From Synaphobranchus kaupii (Eukaryota; Chordata; Actinopteri; Anguilliformes; Synaphobranchidae): DNA of 64,000 nucleotides. Numbering within the stretch: the first letter of the stretch is position 1; every line of letters starts with the position of its first letter. The DNA is taken from contig CM056376.1 in assembly GCA_029718625.1 (NCBI GenBank), positions 120,496,264-120,560,263 on the forward strand, read 5' to 3'. The notes under the pieces are model-generated. The model did no database searches and had not been told where the DNA came from. It was given only the letters and a program-made list of their open reading frames with translations. The translations under genes and the position numbers were made by a program. This document shows positions 63,105 through 64,000 of the stretch, in pieces.

Positions 63105-64000
63105 CAAATTTTGATGATGCCTATTAATCAATTGTAATTATTTAATTAGACTCATAACGTAATGAGTGCTCCCATGATAAATATGTTATATTTAAAACAC
63201 ACATTTGACCAATGGCCGAAATTTGCTTTAAATAGCCTTACATATCTGTAGCCAGCGTTCCAATGGCTGATCTTCGGCACGAAATTCAGACACCAAACAG
63301 GAGTCCAATGTTATCAGTGCCGTAGACTGCACACAGGTACGCATCAAGGCTCTATCCGATGAGGCATTTGCTTATAGGCTATGAATAGAACGGGCTATCA
63401 CTCCAGCAGCTCATGTGATCGAAATGTGTGTTGCTCAACTTTTCTACAAACCTGAGAAGGTGTGCAAAATGATATTGGCTGCTGTGTTCTGCACAACATA
63501 GCCATGAAAAACGGCCTTCCTATAGCCTAACAGACGTCCCCAATACACCTGAACTAGGAATGCTGTCAGATGGACCACCACTCCAACTCGACAATGTGAC
63601 CGCAATTAGAACACGCCAGCAATTCAGAGAGATTCTAAAATAAGGTATGTGATTACCTGATTTCAAACCACAACTCACATGCACAGAACACAGAACGCAC
63701 AGAAGAATTTCAAACTGGGTGTTCAGAGGGTGGGAAGGATCACCTATTATGGAATCTGGACCTACCCCCCCCCAACACCCCCCCCCCCCCCCACCCTCCC
63801 TCCCAAAACCCCTGTAGATTCAGCACAGTGCCTTTTGTCTGTTCAGCTTTCATCACTGTTTACATTAAAACAGCACTTTGCTTTCACGGAATTGTATAGG
63901 GTGCATTTGGCACACAGTAAACCAGAACAAAGACAGATTTGTTTACAGTCCGTCAACAACATACTTGCTTGGCGATGTATCATTTTTAAAATGCATGCTC
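63105..64000. other. No gene seen; C-rich run near 63766-63800
   Basis: AT-rich to mixed sequence with short frames. An interrupted poly-C tract lies at 63766-63800. The window ends without a gene boundary. Confidence 0.4.

Overview
This window looks like non-coding, repeat-rich chromosomal DNA from a ray-finned (teleost) fish. The evidence is the repeat content: several Tc1-like, hAT and piggyBac-like DNA transposons, tRNA-derived SINEs, an L2-type LINE tail ending in TGTAA repeats of the kind first described in eels, and long GT, AAT and GA microsatellites. There is no bacterial gene organisation, rRNA, tRNA gene or CRISPR array. I found no intact host protein gene that I can name. The only open frame with plausible protein-like composition is a 119-codon frame on the minus strand at 51550-51909.

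Layout. From 1 to 4.6 kb the sequence is mostly single-copy, with one 36-bp tandem repeat. From 4.6 to 11.8 kb lie a hAT-type MITE (4640-4845), an internally deleted Tc1 (about 5.7-6.2 kb), a Merlin (IS1595-like) transposase fragment (8950-9110), the first copy of a 544-bp Tc1 derivative (9443-9986) and a TTAA-flanked piggyBac-like MITE (11417-11799). From 11.8 to 18.9 kb the sequence is largely unique, with one tRNA-derived SINE (14823-15172) and one MITE (17302-17613). From 18.9 to 26.3 kb is a dense transposon cluster: a second copy of the 544-bp Tc1 derivative, two hAT elements with 8-bp target duplications (19891-21138 and 23298-24238), a TTAA-flanked element carrying an RFX X-box (21941-22969) and a larger TTAA-bounded piggyBac-like stretch.

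From 26739 to 32535 lies the most informative structure. It is a 5.8-kb hAT transposon with a decayed BED-finger/GTF2IRD2-like transposase on the minus strand, terminal repeats and an 8-bp target duplication (CTTTATGC). It has been invaded by a 1136-bp solo LTR (27459-28594, 4-bp duplication) and by a 5'-truncated jockey-group LINE (30328-32299) whose reading frame is interrupted by only two in-frame TAG codons. The nesting gives a relative history: hAT first, LTR and LINE later.

From 32.5 to 64 kb the sequence is mostly AT-rich and unique, possibly an intron or gene desert. It holds scattered Tc1 ends, two more candidate solo LTRs (35824-36581 and 57049-58029), a 352-bp near-perfect palindromic MITE (45495-45846), paired RFX-like motifs (44211-44329), three kinds of retroposon tail, a SINE with a 16-bp target duplication (62037-62395) and a LINE 3' end (62509-63104). 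Several unique stretches (for example 47.8-48.2 kb and 56.7-56.95 kb) have a composition suggestive of conserved regulatory DNA, which I cannot verify without alignment. The elements do not form a pathway; their interest lies in their boundaries, nesting and shared defects.
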